64,000 nt of DNA from Pyxicephalus adspersus (GCF_032062135.1 NC_092859.1:106927795-106991794); one strand, 5' to 3'; counted from the stretch's first letter, positions 22,943 to 35,680 are shown. The notes: generated from the letters alone by a model not told the origin. Numbers and translations are program-made.

Positions 22943-24026
22943 CAAGGGGGTGCTGAGAAGTTCCCGGCTTTGCCCAGAAAAAAGAGAGCCAGAGTTATGA
23001 AATAACACATTTATTCAACATATTCCCCCCTGAGACTCATGCACTTGGTACAGCATAGTTGCAGCTTTTCTAGGCCGTTTAAATAAAAGTCCATTGGTTG
23101 GGCCGCAAACCAGCATCTTTTACATCGGAAATGTCCTCAAAATGTTGCGCCTTCAGGTGTTTCTTCAAATTCGGGAACAGATAATAGTCCGAAGGAGCCA
23201 GGTCAGGTGAGTGGGGGGGGATGGTGGACCAATTGGAAACCCAGGGTGTTCAATTTGGCAGCCACAACATTGGACGTGTGCACAGGTGCGTTGTCCTGCA
23301 AGAAAGGATCCCTTTGGTCAACTTTCCAAGGCATTTCATCTTAATTGCCTCTTTCAGCTAGTCCAGGAGGTTAGCATAATACTGTCCGGTGATCATAGAG
23401 CCCTGAGGTAGGTAGTCCACCAACAGAATTCTGTCTTTGTCCCAGAAAATGGGCGCCATGACTTTTTTGTCCGATTTCTGGGATCGGAACCTCTTTGGTC
23501 GCAGCTGAAAGCTTCCGCATGTTCAGGACAATGGTGATAACAAACCCAATATGCTCCTGTGAGATGTCAAGTATCTGGGCTATCTTTTTTGCGGATATTC
23601 GCCAGTCCTCAATAATCAGCTCATGGACAGCATCACAGCTTGCCGGGTCAGTTGAGGTTGGGGGGCGCCCATTGCGGGGCTCATCTTCAACAGTGAAATG
23701 CCCAGTCTTGAAACGAGATATCCAGGCTTTGACAGTGCTGTAGGAAGGACTTCTCCTCCAGTATTTGTGACATCTCAGTGTGAATGTCCTTTGCTGACTT
23801 TCCCTGGAGAAACAAAAACTTCATGATGGCCTGTAACTCCAACGATGTAAAACTTGCTTGTGCCTCTGCCATCACAGCTTCTCACTAAAAGAAAAAACAG
23901 TTTTAAGAATCGCAAAGACCTGATATTTGCACAGTTAAACACTAAGATATTAGGCTGTCATATGCCCCACACTCATTTGTCTATTTCATCTGGAAGGGGG
24001 CAAAGCCAGGAACTTCTCAGCACCCC
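22943..24026 (-). mobile_element. Internally deleted mariner element
   Basis: A TA at 22941-22942 is followed by CAAGGGGGTGCTGAGAAGTT. The opposite end (about 23997-24026) is the inverted copy, with GGAACTTCTCAGCACCCC, but its last bases are changed. Length is about 1.08 kb, against roughly 1.3 kb for intact mariners. It carries a transposase remnant on the minus strand. A shorter relative lies at 53699-54050. Confidence 0.85.
22990..23872 (-). pseudogene. Mariner transposase, broken
   Basis: It starts with ATG at 23872 and reads MAEAQASFTSLELQAIMKFL, the helix-turn-helix N-terminus (23687-23872). A frame change follows near 23730, then GHFTVEDEPRNG and later LNMRKLSA. The next recognisable block, SDKKVMAPIFWDKD, comes too early, with the junction near 23495-23510. 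The missing segment normally holds the TGDE motif with the first catalytic Asp. The second Asp is present (FLQDNAPVHTSNV) and the third region (HPPSPDLAPSDYYLFP) is recognisable; the family is a DD34D transposase. Further frame changes and stops follow. It cannot encode an active enzyme, though the element could have been moved in trans. Confidence 0.85.
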
Positions 24027-24054
24027 GTCGTGGAAATAAAATCCAATTTTGAAC

Positions 24055-24235
24055 TTTACTGATTCAGGCAGGTTGTTATTGCAGGAAAGGGACCAGTTTC
24101 TGCAATAACACGTCTTCCCTGCCTAATCGCACAGGGGGATGTGTAAAAGCTGAACTGAGCATGCAGAGAAGAAGGAAGAAAGGTGGTGACGCCTAGTGAG
24201 GGAGCATGAATAGGTAAGTGCTACAGGGTTTTTTC
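24055..24235 (-). mobile_element. Fragment of the GAACTAAACCC MITE family
   Basis: In reverse it has ACTTACCTATTCATGCTCC, GCGTCACCACC, CATGCTCAGTT and GCAGGTTGTTATTGCAGG-type blocks in the order seen in this frog MITE family. The termini are not visible. Confidence 0.4.
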
Positions 24236-27200
24236 TGCTTTAATATAAAAAAAACAAGAAAGTACTATCGTAACACAAGTGGTCTTTCCATTGGACTCCC
24301 AAAGATAACCTTTTATGTCTTCCTTAGAAAATGTAAATACTTTAGTGTGCCAGTTCTGGAACAGGATAACCTTAAAATCATTGTAGATCCCTTTAGGAAA
24401 ACAGCACATTTATTTTATGAAATTACCAACATTTTCTAAGCTTGAAAAAAATAGAAAGAGGGCTTTTGAAAGCAGTGAAAATCTAGGGCTTACATGGCTA
24501 ATGAAATTATGTTGTTAATAATAGGGCTGCCACAAAGAAAGACTAGTGCTCCTTGTTTGAAAGCAGTGATCCTTCTGAAGTTGTCCCGCATTTTCCCCCT
24601 TGTTGATTTGAACCTGTAGTTATCCAGAAATTTCTACTTAGTTACTTGAATTTGCCTCTGTTCGGTTCAAGTAATGTTCGGCTGAACAGAGGCAAATATT
24701 TAACTTCTGCTTCAAAAATGCCATATTTGAACCAAAGCAGGGCTGTGAGCCCATTATCTGTACACAGTGGGCAGTAAAATGCGGCAAAAGAGATTTTAGA
24801 ATCCATTGATTGAAAGATTTAAACCAATCTGATATTATGTATTTTATTAAATATTAAGGAATAGAGCTTCTATCCTGCATGGCTGTGAATTTATTTGAAG
24901 GGGTAACATTATTCCACATGCATAAAAATATAGAGGTAAATTGGCGTCAGTAAATGATGTAGTTGGTATCTCATGCTTAGAATATGTTTTTTTGTGTTTC
25001 CTATTTTTTTGTTACTTCTCTTTACTTACCTGTATGCTGATCCCTCTCTCTTTTTTGAATTATCTTGTTTGGTTCTGTGTCATTCCAGTCTTTGACTTCA
25101 TTCTTTTTGTTTTTTGTTTCTTGTCCTGATTATCACTTGGAATTTCTATCATCTCTGTATTGTTTATGGCTGACAATTATTGGCTTGGGGTCCTCAGAAA
25201 ATGAAATCATGTTGTTTTTGTTGCAGGTTTCATATATAAATGTATGTGTATGGTAAAGCAGAGTTCAAACAACCATGATCTTTTCAACTTTAACACCTGG
25301 AATGAGTTTCTTTCCTGGGTTGGGGGAAAGAGGACATATTTAAAATGGAGGCTGAGATCTTGGGGAAGTACTTTTTGAGTATTCTCTGATTAGTGTGAAA
25401 GGAGGTTTATTAATTTCTGCAAATTTCTAGTCAGTATGAAATGTAAAAAATGTGTTGCTCTTTGTGTAGCCCAATTTATCACATTAAAATATTTGGCAAC
25501 ATTTTCTGGATTGTTCATTATTCCTTTACTTAATTGAAATATACTTCTGGCTAGCTGTGAATTTGTGTGCTCGTGTGTACCAACCTAGAAAGGTATTGAT
25601 TACTTTCCTTGCATAGTATTTACTTCTCAGTATGAATATAGAGTTTTAATTGACTCTAATTTACATACAGCAACTAGTTTAACTATATCACAGCATCTCT
25701 CCCATCCCATTTAGGTTGTCATTTCTGCCTCTATATTGCCCCAGCAATTGTATGAGACATGAATGCTCAATTCTTCCAAACTCAGGAGAGAGTATTCTCT
25801 TTCAAATCATTCAAAATATGTTTTTTACAGTGTCAAACTGTTTTTTTTTTAAATACACAACGAAATGTGATCCATGATGAAATTAAATCCCATGATTTGC
25901 CCAGACATTGCAAATCAATAAATTGTGATCTGTTAAACATTCCCATTTCTGCCTATCTTCAAATCAATAAAAAGTCTTATAAAAAAAATTCATGCAGAAA
26001 AAATAATATAACTAACATGAACCAAAAAAAAAAATAATCAAATTTAGAAAAAAATAAAGTAAAATGTGAAATTAAAATGCTTAAAGGCACTGTCTGGAAT
26101 CATTTCTTTCTTTTTCTCAGCTGTTTCTAGCAATTATCCAATTGTTTTAGACAATAATACTTAAAAGGTTACAGAAAAGGATTGGTCAAAGTGCTGATGC
26201 ACGAAAACTGCAGGTGGACAAAAATAATAAGTCTTTCATCTTCAGAATCTATCCTATATTTTAAAAAGCAACATTTTGCATTTGATGTTGGCCTGTAAAT
26301 CTATTGGAATATTAGTTTTGATAGCTGAGAACGGTAACTCTAATAATATCTATCAGTAGGGTGCATGACCACCACAGAGCAGTAAAAACACAAATATTTA
26401 ATATTATCATTACTAAGGCTCAGAAAACATTTGTCAGGGATTAGGCAATGTGTAGCTGAGATATAAAGTTGTATCTTTCTATTGAATTAACCGCTTTTAA
26501 TCAATTGTAATGGCTATTAAACAATAATTAACTTTCGTTTTTTTAAACCCAAGGACCAGCTGATCCTGAAAACTACTTTTTGTATATTTATATTATTGTT
26601 TCAGTAATGCACACATTTTAGATGTAAACAGAGCAGGCAGACCTGTTTTTACAAGTTTAGATTTACCTTTGTAATGATCATCTTTCATATAGTAGATAAA
26701 CCCTTTTGATTATTAAAAATATGCAGGAAAAAGCATGAGATTCTAATATACTGACAATGAAGGATCGGGTCAGATAGGGGCTTCTGGGTAGGGTTTATGA
26801 GTTCACTGGTGCACCTAGGAATTTCAAGCCCATAATGGACGGTATCCCCCAGCACACTCACACATATATGAATACATATGCAGTGGAGCATTGGCCTATT
26901 TGAAACACTTCTGCCCTTTAAACTATTTTTTGGTGGCTAATGGCAGACTCAGAGAAGGCAAGAACTTGGTGTCAACCCAACTAGAAAACAACGCCAGGAA
27001 TACAGAAACTTAGAAACTTGGAAAGAGAACATAAGATAACCTAAGAAACCTATCAAGGAATGCCAACAGACAAGACCTGGAAGATATGGAAAGGATTAGG
27101 GGATCTTTGAACATTTTAGGCATATAGGAAAATGTTGCAGGCAATAATTTTGTGTTCAAATCATACTTTCTAGCTAGTAGGAAAATGTCTGGTTGATCTG

Positions 27201-27539
27201 TTTATATCTCTCTTTCTAGTAGGAAGTGAACTGGTGAACTTATGAATTTAGAGGTAGGCTTTGGTGTAATCCAAGGATGGGAAGGACTGTTCTATCTACG
27301 GTCAGCATTAGAAAAAGTAAGCAATGTCTCATTTAATTGCTGAAGGTTGCAATAAAGATTAAGAAAGCTACATGCTCCAAATTCCAAATCTGACATGCCT
27401 GTCTTAAAATTGAATTTTTTAATAAACTTCTACCTTTTATTTATGAAAAAGTTGTACTCAGAATGTAAAATAGTACACATTAAGGTGTAAAGTGACACTT
27501 TACAGAATAAAAAATCAAGTAGGTGGTTGTTGCTACAAT
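24236..27539. other. AT-rich stretch
   Basis: About 3.3 kb with no supported gene. Frames up to 92 codons (25759-26037) are AT-driven. A hairpin lies at 24653-24701. I recognise no repeat in the rest. Confidence 0.4.
24653..24701. repeat. Short hairpin, 14-bp stem
   Basis: ATTTGCCTCTGTTC and GAACAGAGGCAAAT are perfect inverted copies separated by about 20 bases containing GGTTCAAGTAATGTTCGGCT. Probably part of an old MITE. Confidence 0.6.
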
Positions 27540-27800
27540 AATCTATCTTACCTGCCTGATCTCGCTGGTGAGTGGTGAAAAAGCTGACCTTGCATGAAGG
27601 GGAAACCATACAACCCCAACTTCCCTTGAGTGTGACAAGGATGAATGATAAATGAACTCCCGTAGGTGCACAGCAGTTTCATCATCCTGGCATGGCCAAT
27701 CAAGATACTCAAAGGAAGAAAAAGATGGTGGTGCTTTGTGATGGAACGTGGGTAGGTGAGTCACCCAGCTTTCTTCTCTAAACACCTTCCCATGTGCTTA
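27540..27800 (-). mobile_element. Fragment of the GAACTAAACCC MITE family
   Basis: Read in reverse, ATCTTGATTGGCCATGCC, GATGATGAAACTG and GGGAGTTCATTTATC align in order with the copy at 34014-34200 (TATCTTGATTGGCTGGG and CAGGAGTTCATTAAG). An 80-codon minus frame spanning it is therefore not a gene. Confidence 0.5.
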
Positions 27801-29573
27801 CCTCTCTTATAAATTAGATGCTACCCTGCAAAAATTGAGACAATTGGAATTTTTTTTTATAATGATTATATTTCACACTTTTATTTATACTTATATTAAC
27901 ACTTCTAAACCTGTATAAGTACTGTAAGTGAAAACATGCACTTTAACCAATTCTGTAAATTGTTGAAAACTATTTCAAGCACTAAGATTGCATTTTTCCA
28001 CACTTAAGAAATAAAGAAAAGGAATATAGCGGATTTAGTGACATAAGAGTAGTAAAGGAATTAAAAACAGTTTTGTATACAGTCTACAATAAATACATGT
28101 GGCTGAATATGCAGCATCATTGTAATGTATCTTAAAGATGAGCAGAAAAAATATTATGATATACATAAAGGCACTGAGCAGAGGGTATTTGAATTTGTTC
28201 AGAGAACTGTAAAACTTAGAAAAGTAAGTTTCTTTCTCCCTTTGTGTCTCCCAACAATCAGTGCTTTGTTCATGCATAGAAGTATTGTCCTTTATGACCT
28301 TGCCACAAGCACAGTCACTGCCATATGACAAGCTGGAAATGCACGCATATAATCACAGTCTGTTTCGTGTCTGAAGTTTACTCTTTGAGAAGGAAACATA
28401 GTTTTGCATATTTAAAATTCCCAATTCCTATAGAGTTACACAGGTGAACATAAAAAAAAAAAAAAATTAGCAAACATGTCATTTGATGTATTTATGGAAC
28501 ATTATTTTTTTTTCTTGATCAGATCAAAAGTCCATGGCAGAAACTTTTTAGGTATAACCTCTAAAGAAAACAATGTATTTTGCAAGGCACAACGTGTTAT
28601 ATTCTAATTACCGGTAAGCATTAATATTATTTTGTATGGTTGCACAAACATTTTTTATACTTAAACAGCTGGGATACAAATGGAGGTCAATGTACACTGG
28701 ATGTAGTTTGGCAAATGTTCAGGCCCTCTGGGTATTAGTTACTAGTTTCATTGATGTTACAGATTTTTTTCTTACATTAAAAAAGTGTTGGCTTTACATA
28801 AAACACAGCACCCCTAATCCTAGCTTGCAGACATGCCAAATGGTGCTTGCTGTTCTGCAGATTCTCTGTGTAAGTTTAGCCTAAGTTGGACTTTCTCAGT
28901 AATAACTACAAAACAGACAATTTTTTGAAAAGTTGATTTTCTGGTGAAAATCCTATTTATCAAGAAAATAATTAGCTTTTTTATCATTATGTGAATTTAT
29001 CTTAAAACCTTTACAAGTAAATTTCAAAACTCCTGAACTCGGTACTGTTACAAACATTACTGGGTAAATGTTGTCTGGGGGCTGTGGAAATATGTCACAA
29101 GTAATAAAATAGCAACAAAAAGTAAGTAAAAGTCAAAGTTAAAAATATGGTGACAGGAAAAAAGAACATTTTTAGGGTACATGTCAACTTGTCAATGTAA
29201 TTGCAAAGCCACTTCCAGGAGAATAAAATAGAATGGTCGTATTTAGAAGCATCCCATCTAAGCTTTTCCATACCCCTGTTGGGAATAGCACCTTGATCTG
29301 GGGTTTCCCATTCCAACTTGCTGCTGCCTCTTGTGTGACAGGTTGAGGAGTGTGTTGATAAAGAGATAGGAGTGCTGTAAAGTTCCTGGCTAAGAACATT
29401 GATGCGCTTAGTGTTAAGCATGTGGGCAGCATCGACTGTGCCTGCCATCTTGTGTGAAAGATGTTATTCCTGTAAGCTTTTCAGTGTTGTATCCTGATTC
29501 AGTAGCACTCGGGGGGCTCAGCATGCTTCCTTTGTGACCTACTTCCTGCACTATAGGCTTCCTGCATTTGATC
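27801..29573. other. Gene-free stretch
   Basis: No host gene recognised. A minus-strand segment at 29095-29460 begins CACAAGATGGCAGGC and has two overlapping frames of 82 and 117 codons. The CAAGATGGC start recalls frog LINE 5' ends, but no protein motif is visible. Confidence 0.3.
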
Positions 29574-30590
29574 ATGGGGAAGAACAAACTGATGTACTGT
29601 CTCTTATACAGTTCTGCTATTTAATACTTGACCAACTAGAGCAAAGACAGAGCCACCCATACATCTACCGACAATGCATTGCTATTTCCCCTCAACATCC
29701 TCCCCTGCATCAGACCACAGAGGACCTCAAATTGCCCATTGTTTTTATGCAGCTTGCTTACCTTCACCAACTTCCAGGGATTTTCAGTCCTGCCAGTGGG
29801 ACTTAGGGTCCGCATTGGACCCCTCAGCCCACCAACAGGTGAATGTTCATGATGCAGGAGTCCCTGCTGAGCTCTGAGCTTTGTAGGTATACTTACCTTT
29901 GACATCTGACTTTGCAACCCATTGATGGACATTAGAAGCTTTTAGGATACTATCTCCACTTTGACCCCAGACATAATAAAAAGCACTCAATGTCAGTTAT
30001 TCCTAAAGGATGAGTGCACACCCAGGAAGATTCCACCTACATCACCCCAACACACCCAGATTCATCTCCAGCTGGAGGATCTGTAATCAGAAAAACCTAT
30101 TTATATCAAATGTTTGCCTGAGGTTATACCTCATTTCTAGGTCAGGGAGACTGTCTTGGCTATCTTTCACAGCCTTTTTGACAACTCTGAAACTGAACCT
30201 CTCTCTAGTTGGATTCACAAAGCCCTGGAACAACAAGCTTATTTGCCAACTAGCCTGGGTGATGTTATTTGTCGCACACACTTTTTCACAGTCATGGAGA
30301 ACATTCCTTATAGGGCCTGGGACAAAAAACCTAATAGACTTTCATGGGGCTACACTTCAAATTCTTCCTGACTTGTCAAGTAATACTTTTCAACTGTGAG
30401 CTCTGATGTACCCTCTCCTGGACTGGATCAAGTATGCTGGAGCCACCTACTGATGGGGGTATTACCTTCACCTCATTGTCCACAAGGCCATGGTCGAGAC
30501 CAAAATTGCAAAACCATTGAACCTATTTTAGCCACCAAACTTGCATATAATGGGAAAAAAAGGGGAAATCACAGGTCTTTGACTCTATGA
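29574..30590 (+). pseudogene. L1/Tx1-type LINE ORF1, decayed
   Basis: An ATG at 29574 reads MGKNKLMYC, a start I associate with frog L1/Tx1-type ORF1. The frame then breaks repeatedly. The RRM-like piece appears at about 30095-30195 (IYIKCLPEVIPHF, then VRETVLAIFHSLFDNSETEP). It continues as LPTSLGDVICRTHFFTVMEN (30240-30300) and, in another frame, IDFHGATLQILPDLSSNTF (30340-30396), with a degraded W-GYYLHLIVHK end. This order matches the RNA-binding RRM plus C-terminal domain of ORF1p. In intact elements that protein binds LINE RNA in a cytoplasmic particle. Many stops and at least three frames make this copy dead. No ORF2 follows it. Confidence 0.6.
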
Positions 30591-30685
30591 TGTAATTTAA
30601 TTTTTCATCCTTTTGTTATCTGCTGATTGCTTGTAACTGGTGCACCCTAAAGTAAAGTAAATGAAGAGGAAACATTCCATTTACA

Positions 30686-31034
30686 TTATTATTATTAATA
30701 CACAGTATTTATATAGCACCATCATATTACACAGCGCTGTACATAGTCCATAGTCGTGTCACTAACTGTCCCTCAAAGGAGCTCACAATCTATCGTCCCT
30801 ATCATAGTCATATGTCATTAAGTCTAAGGGAGTTAGTCAATTGTTAGGGAGAAGCCAATTAACCTCACTGCATGTTTTTGGGATGTGGGAGGAAATCGGA
30901 GTACCCGGAGGAAACCCATGCAGACACGGGGAGAACCTGCAAACTCCATGCAGATAATGTCCTGGCTGCGGATCGAACCTGGGACCTCGCAATGCAAAAG
31001 CCAGAGTGCTAACCCCTGAGCCGCCGTGCTGCCC
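30686..31034 (-). mobile_element. Full-length V-SINE
   Basis: In reverse it begins GGGCAGCACGGCGGCTCAGG with an A-box-like GGCTCAGGGGTTAG, and has B box CCAGGTTCGATCC (about 30968-30981). The V-SINE core follows (GGTTTCCTCCGGGTACTCCG), then a LINE-like tail (CAGCGCTGTGTAATATGATG) and a TAA repeat. Head, core, tail and microsatellite are all present, so this is the best SINE copy here. The tRNA-like head is not a working tRNA gene. Confidence 0.9.
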
Positions 31035-31930
31035 AATGACAGTCATTCTGTACTTACTCACTTTGTCCAAAAATTCCCCCCAAAAAATGAAAAGGAATGT
31101 GTGTGTGTAAGGGGCTCTTCTGCTAATTTAGTTATATTATATTTGTTCTTTTTCATTTTAATGTTTACAATAAAACATTTAACATATGCAGAATAATATA
31201 TATGTATATGTAGTTCAGAAGTAATACATTTGGATAACTTAAATGCTTTTGACCTTGACAATCACTTATGTTACCAAATAGAAATAATGTGATCATTGTA
31301 TTTTGCAATCACATATGGTTGATTTTTATATGCATGTGTAAAGATGTGGGAGTTTGTTCAATTAACATAATCAGAACAAGTCCTATTGTGAAAAAAGAGC
31401 TAATTCACATGCAAATGCTGTCAAGCTGTATATTTTTAGTGTCTCTTTTCAGTAATTGGCTATGCCAAAAAAGTTTTGAAAGGAATATTATACCACCCCC
31501 CCACTGATAAGCATGATGTTTTTAACTCTCCAACTCTTGGTGAATTGTAATAACGTTTCTGCAGCAAACCTAGAATTATCCTTTATGGCTTTTGTTTTAT
31601 GAATACTTTGACTAGCTATCCTTAGAACATGTTGGAACTGCAGTCAATGAATGATAATGATGAGTTCCTTTTAGGTCATCTTGGCTTGAAGTAAGTTTAT
31701 ATATGTACAGTACATATACCATACATAGGGCAATAAAATAAATCGGTCACAAGAGAAGCATGTGAATTGCCTTCCTGCCCTTGGAAAATGCTAGTTGCCT
31801 GGGAATTATGCTGATCATTTACCTTTAGTATTTTCTGAGTAATTGATCCAGAACAAACAGTAAGTCAGAAATGTTCATCTATATTTTGTTTCTGATTTTT
31901 CACCTAGACAGAATAACAGTTGGGTAACTG
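31035..31930. other. AT-rich stretch, nothing identified
   Basis: Contains a short GT run near 31098-31110. No gene or repeat recognised. Confidence 0.4.
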
Positions 31931-31934
31931 TAAG

Positions 31935-32290
31935 GCCCTGGTATAGCACCAGTCCTCACCAGACACCAGTGCCCCAATCTAATGCTGCACTCTTCACCTA
32001 TAGCGAGCCCCCACTCAGCCTCGGGAGATTGGATACATTTCCCAGCACACAGTTGCATCCCGGAGTTAGGTGTGTGCAAGGGATGGTGTCTAGGGAAGGG
32101 CTTGCAGAGAACCAGGAGCACACAGATAAGCAGTACCAAGATTCCAACACAGACAAGTCCAGAATACCAAGCAACAGGTCATTGACAGGTAATCCGTCCA
32201 CCAGACGAGGAACACAAGGGCAAGACACAAGCAAAGTCGGGGTCACAGGCAAAAAGTCAGTCCAGGCAGCATAAAAGCGATAGGTCAGGA
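31935..32290. repeat. Dispersed repeat shared with 45.7 kb
   Basis: GCACACAGTTGCATCCCGGA, GTGTCTAGGGAAG, GAACCAGGAGC..CAGATAA and CAGTCCATCCA-like blocks recur in order at 45690-45935. It is rich in GGTCA and CAGGCA words. Frames of 67-101 codons here on both strands are not genes. It may be a retroelement untranslated region, but I cannot place it. Confidence 0.45.
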
Positions 32291-34013
32291 ACAGGCAATG
32301 GTCATCAGCAGTAAATAAAATGAATACATAAACAGCAGCAAGTCAGCCTAGCTTAAGTCTACAACAGGCACTGGTGAATGGGAGCAGGGAAGTTATAAAG
32401 CCCTAGCAGCCAATAACAGCGCAGGATAAAGCTACATGTCAGTCTGCAGTTAAAGGAATGCAGGGGATACTTCTATTTATTTTTTCTCCTTTCTGCTGCA
32501 AGTGACATTGCTGGACATAATAGACAGTGTGGGGTACTGCAGTGGCACACAGCACGGAACTGCCGGCCCAATAAGCATTTCCTAACAGTACCTAACTTTT
32601 TGATTTAGAAGGAGAAATCAGCAATGTTATTCTTAAAGTTTTTTCCCACAACAGGATTTCTTTAAAGCTCAATGGAATTCAAAATAATATAGAGAATTAT
32701 TGGAAAAGGCATTGTCTTAACAACCTACAATTTTATAGTTTTAACTTCATTTTCCATTATAGCCATTGTGCAGGGATTGTGCAGACCAGTAGGAACCAAA
32801 GTTTACCTACGCTGCCCAGTGCACTCTAACTGATTTATCTTACTCTTCAGTACAGGTTTATGTGAGGTCATTTGTGATGAACAGTATGGCCATTACTCAT
32901 CTATGTCAGCTTTGAGCACTGGAAGGGACTGATGAGCAGAAAAAGCACAAAAGGTATTTGAAGGCATTTTCAAGTTAAAACAAGTAAAAAGAATACCAAA
33001 TTTCAATACAGATTTAAATAGACTGTAACCCTATTTTAGCACTTTCACTTTTTGAAAACTTAATGTTTGCAATGATGGTTGGAAAATTGACACATTTTGC
33101 CATTTTTTTTTCTTTTCTTTACACCCTGTTTCAATTTGATTGTATTACCTATGGGTTTGGTCCCTAAGTAAGAAGAGGGAAAGTTCATGATTGATAATGT
33201 ATTGTATCCCCGAGGGAGGTCAGTGAATGACCCAGATTTTACTTGTTTGAAACTGTTTTAATTCAACACATAGTATAAGGTGTCTCATTGTTTAAATTGA
33301 CATTATTTCATCATTCTGTCTGCTCTATAAATTTAGGAATCAAGTCCTTGTCAATGGGATATGTTTATTCTTTGAGAAACCTAAAACTTTCTTGGGGTGG
33401 GGGCTTTGCCAAGTGTCAGGATTTCTTAAACATAAGTCCAGTGATTCTGTTGAAAGTCAAAGGCTGCTTAGTATGTTGTGCTTACAATTTAGGATGTTTG
33501 GGATATTGCTGGGACATGATAAAGCCTACAATCTGCTAAAGAGTCTGTAGGTGACTAGCAGAGTAAAAAAACACATTATTTTCTATGGGTGTCACAACTG
33601 GTTTATTACAAATATGTTATTTTGGTTAAACTAACTACAGCAGAAAAAAGTCTCTACATGATGACAGTATGAGTTACAGGCTTCACTGACTGGTTTTGGT
33701 GCAAGGTGCATAGTTTCAGGGCAGATGGGCATCACAGTGAAGCAAAATCTGATTTAACAAGAAGTGTTTTTCTTGACTTCTTTTCAGTTGCGATGGCAGT
33801 TTTTGTGTGTGGAGAGGAGACTTTAGATAACTATTCTGTTGTTTTGTATGCCAATATTAGGGCAGTGGTTACAGCTATCCATAAGTTGATGGCTCGCTCC
33901 CAGCCGATAGTGAATTTAGGCAAGCAATTTGTATTGTTTTGTCTTAACTTTAACATTTTTGTTCAGTGCTTTACAGTATTAACACATTCAGGCTAAATAT
34001 TATTTCATTTAAG
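32291..34013. other. Gene-free stretch
   Basis: Frames up to 96 codons (33706-33996) show no family resemblance. Nothing else supported. Confidence 0.4.
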
Positions 34014-34200
34014 TAGAACTAAACCTCACTATACTCACCCATCCCTATTCAGGGCACCCCATGTTCTTCCTTCTCTTCCTAGGTATGATCTTCAACTATC
34101 TTGATTGGCTGGGTTGGGTTGACACAACTCCCACACAGGAGTTCATTAAGTCCTGGCAAGAGCAGCAAAATCCAGAATTGCATGCATAGACTGTGTCTAG
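34014..34200 (+). mobile_element. GAACTAAACCC-family MITE, 5' part
   Basis: Opens AAGTAGAACTAAACCTCACT and continues with TACTCACCCATCCC, ATCTTGATTGGCTGGG and CAGGAGTTCATTAAG. No matching 3' terminus is seen. Confidence 0.55.
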
Positions 34201-35680
34201 ACTCTAAAGAAACAAGAACAGAGATGTACTAAAGACCAACCTACCAGTCTTTATATGTGGTGGCTGCATTGGTATTCTGTTTTGGGTCAGCCACATGTGT
34301 TAAAAGATAATATGGGCCAAATGTTTGCATATGACAGACTCCAACAATGCAAAAAAAGGTAACAAACCTTGGAATGCAGAGATATTGGTGTGTAAAAGAA
34401 ATGATCTGTGTCAATGGGCTTTGGGCAAATGCAGCTAGCTTCTAGGCGCCTGCCATTTGTGTTTTAGATTAGGTGTGAAATGTTTCTGTGATTGTACTCT
34501 TTTTATTATTAGTTACTTGCATTTGCCCTCCTACATCACCCTGCTCAAATCTGCTTTAGCACTTTATTCAGTAGAACGTGAAGAAGGGGAGGTATGCCTA
34601 AAATTGTCATTCTTGTGTACTTATCGTTTGTACTCCTATATACATGTGAAAACTGAAAATGATTTGACCAGATTTCCAGTCTGATGACCACTTTAAAACT
34701 GATGAAGACATTGAGATTAATTGTGTTGTGACAAGAGATGGCTTTCTGTTAATGGGGATAATTGGTAAAAATAGCAAGTACGAACAAATGTAATTTTATT
34801 TCTATAGATATTAGTTCCACATGCTATGCCAAGGGAGTAATGGAAGCAACAATGGAGAAGGTAATGACCTAAACAAAACAACCAGTAGATTTAAAATTTT
34901 ACTAATAAAACCAAGTCTGTTTCACAGTTTTATTTCATCAGATCACAGTGTGAATTTACTAATTTTAATGAATTTCCATCTGGCTGCCTTGAAGTGTGTA
35001 GAAAACTAATTTCTGTGTATGGCTGTAAAGGGAAACATATATTTAATATTAGTTGTTACATTAAACAATGAAATAAATAAAGTAATCAATTTAACATTTC
35101 CAGCTGTAGAAATAATGAGGTATGCATATTAATATAATACCACTAGCATAAAATTATATATGTGGATTTAAATTTATTCTAGCTTTTCTTACCATTTAAA
35201 AGATTCCCTTCCAGGTGAACTATATACATTGTATGAATTTAGTGAATATTTTGTAGATGTATACTTGACCAGGTCTAAGGTAAAACTATTTGTTTTACTT
35301 TATCTTTTCTTAGCTGAGTGGTAAGGAATGGGTCTGCTTTTAGAATACCATGGGAAATCTCAGGGTTCTTTAGGGAACATTTACAGTGTCTTCTTTATAA
35401 AAGAGTAAGCCTAAAATGTAAGCTACCCAAAAACATTGTATAAGATGTTTGAAACTTTATTTAAAAACTTAAATAGAACTTTCTTACTTACCACTTTTCT
35501 CTCTGCATTTTTCTCATATGAAAAAACATTTAAATCCCAGAGGGACCTTAAGTTCTTTTGTTGTACTTATGCAGCCTGGGTGGTTTTATTACCTGGTCTC
35601 CAGCATCTACCAAACAAGGACTCACCTTTTATTGTATCAGTGTATTATTATAATTAGCATTAGGTATAATCACTTATTTC
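34201..35680. other. AT-rich stretch, nothing identified
   Basis: No repeat or gene recognised. Confidence 0.4.

Noticed and set aside
29095..29460. Minus-strand LINE 5' end or host exon beginning CACAAGATGGC
   Set aside because: The start resembles frog LINE leaders, but neither overlapping frame (82 and 117 codons) has a recognisable motif.
30968..31034. Possible tRNA gene
   Set aside because: A and B boxes belong to the tRNA-like head of a SINE; there is no proper acceptor or anticodon structure, and the rest of the SINE follows.
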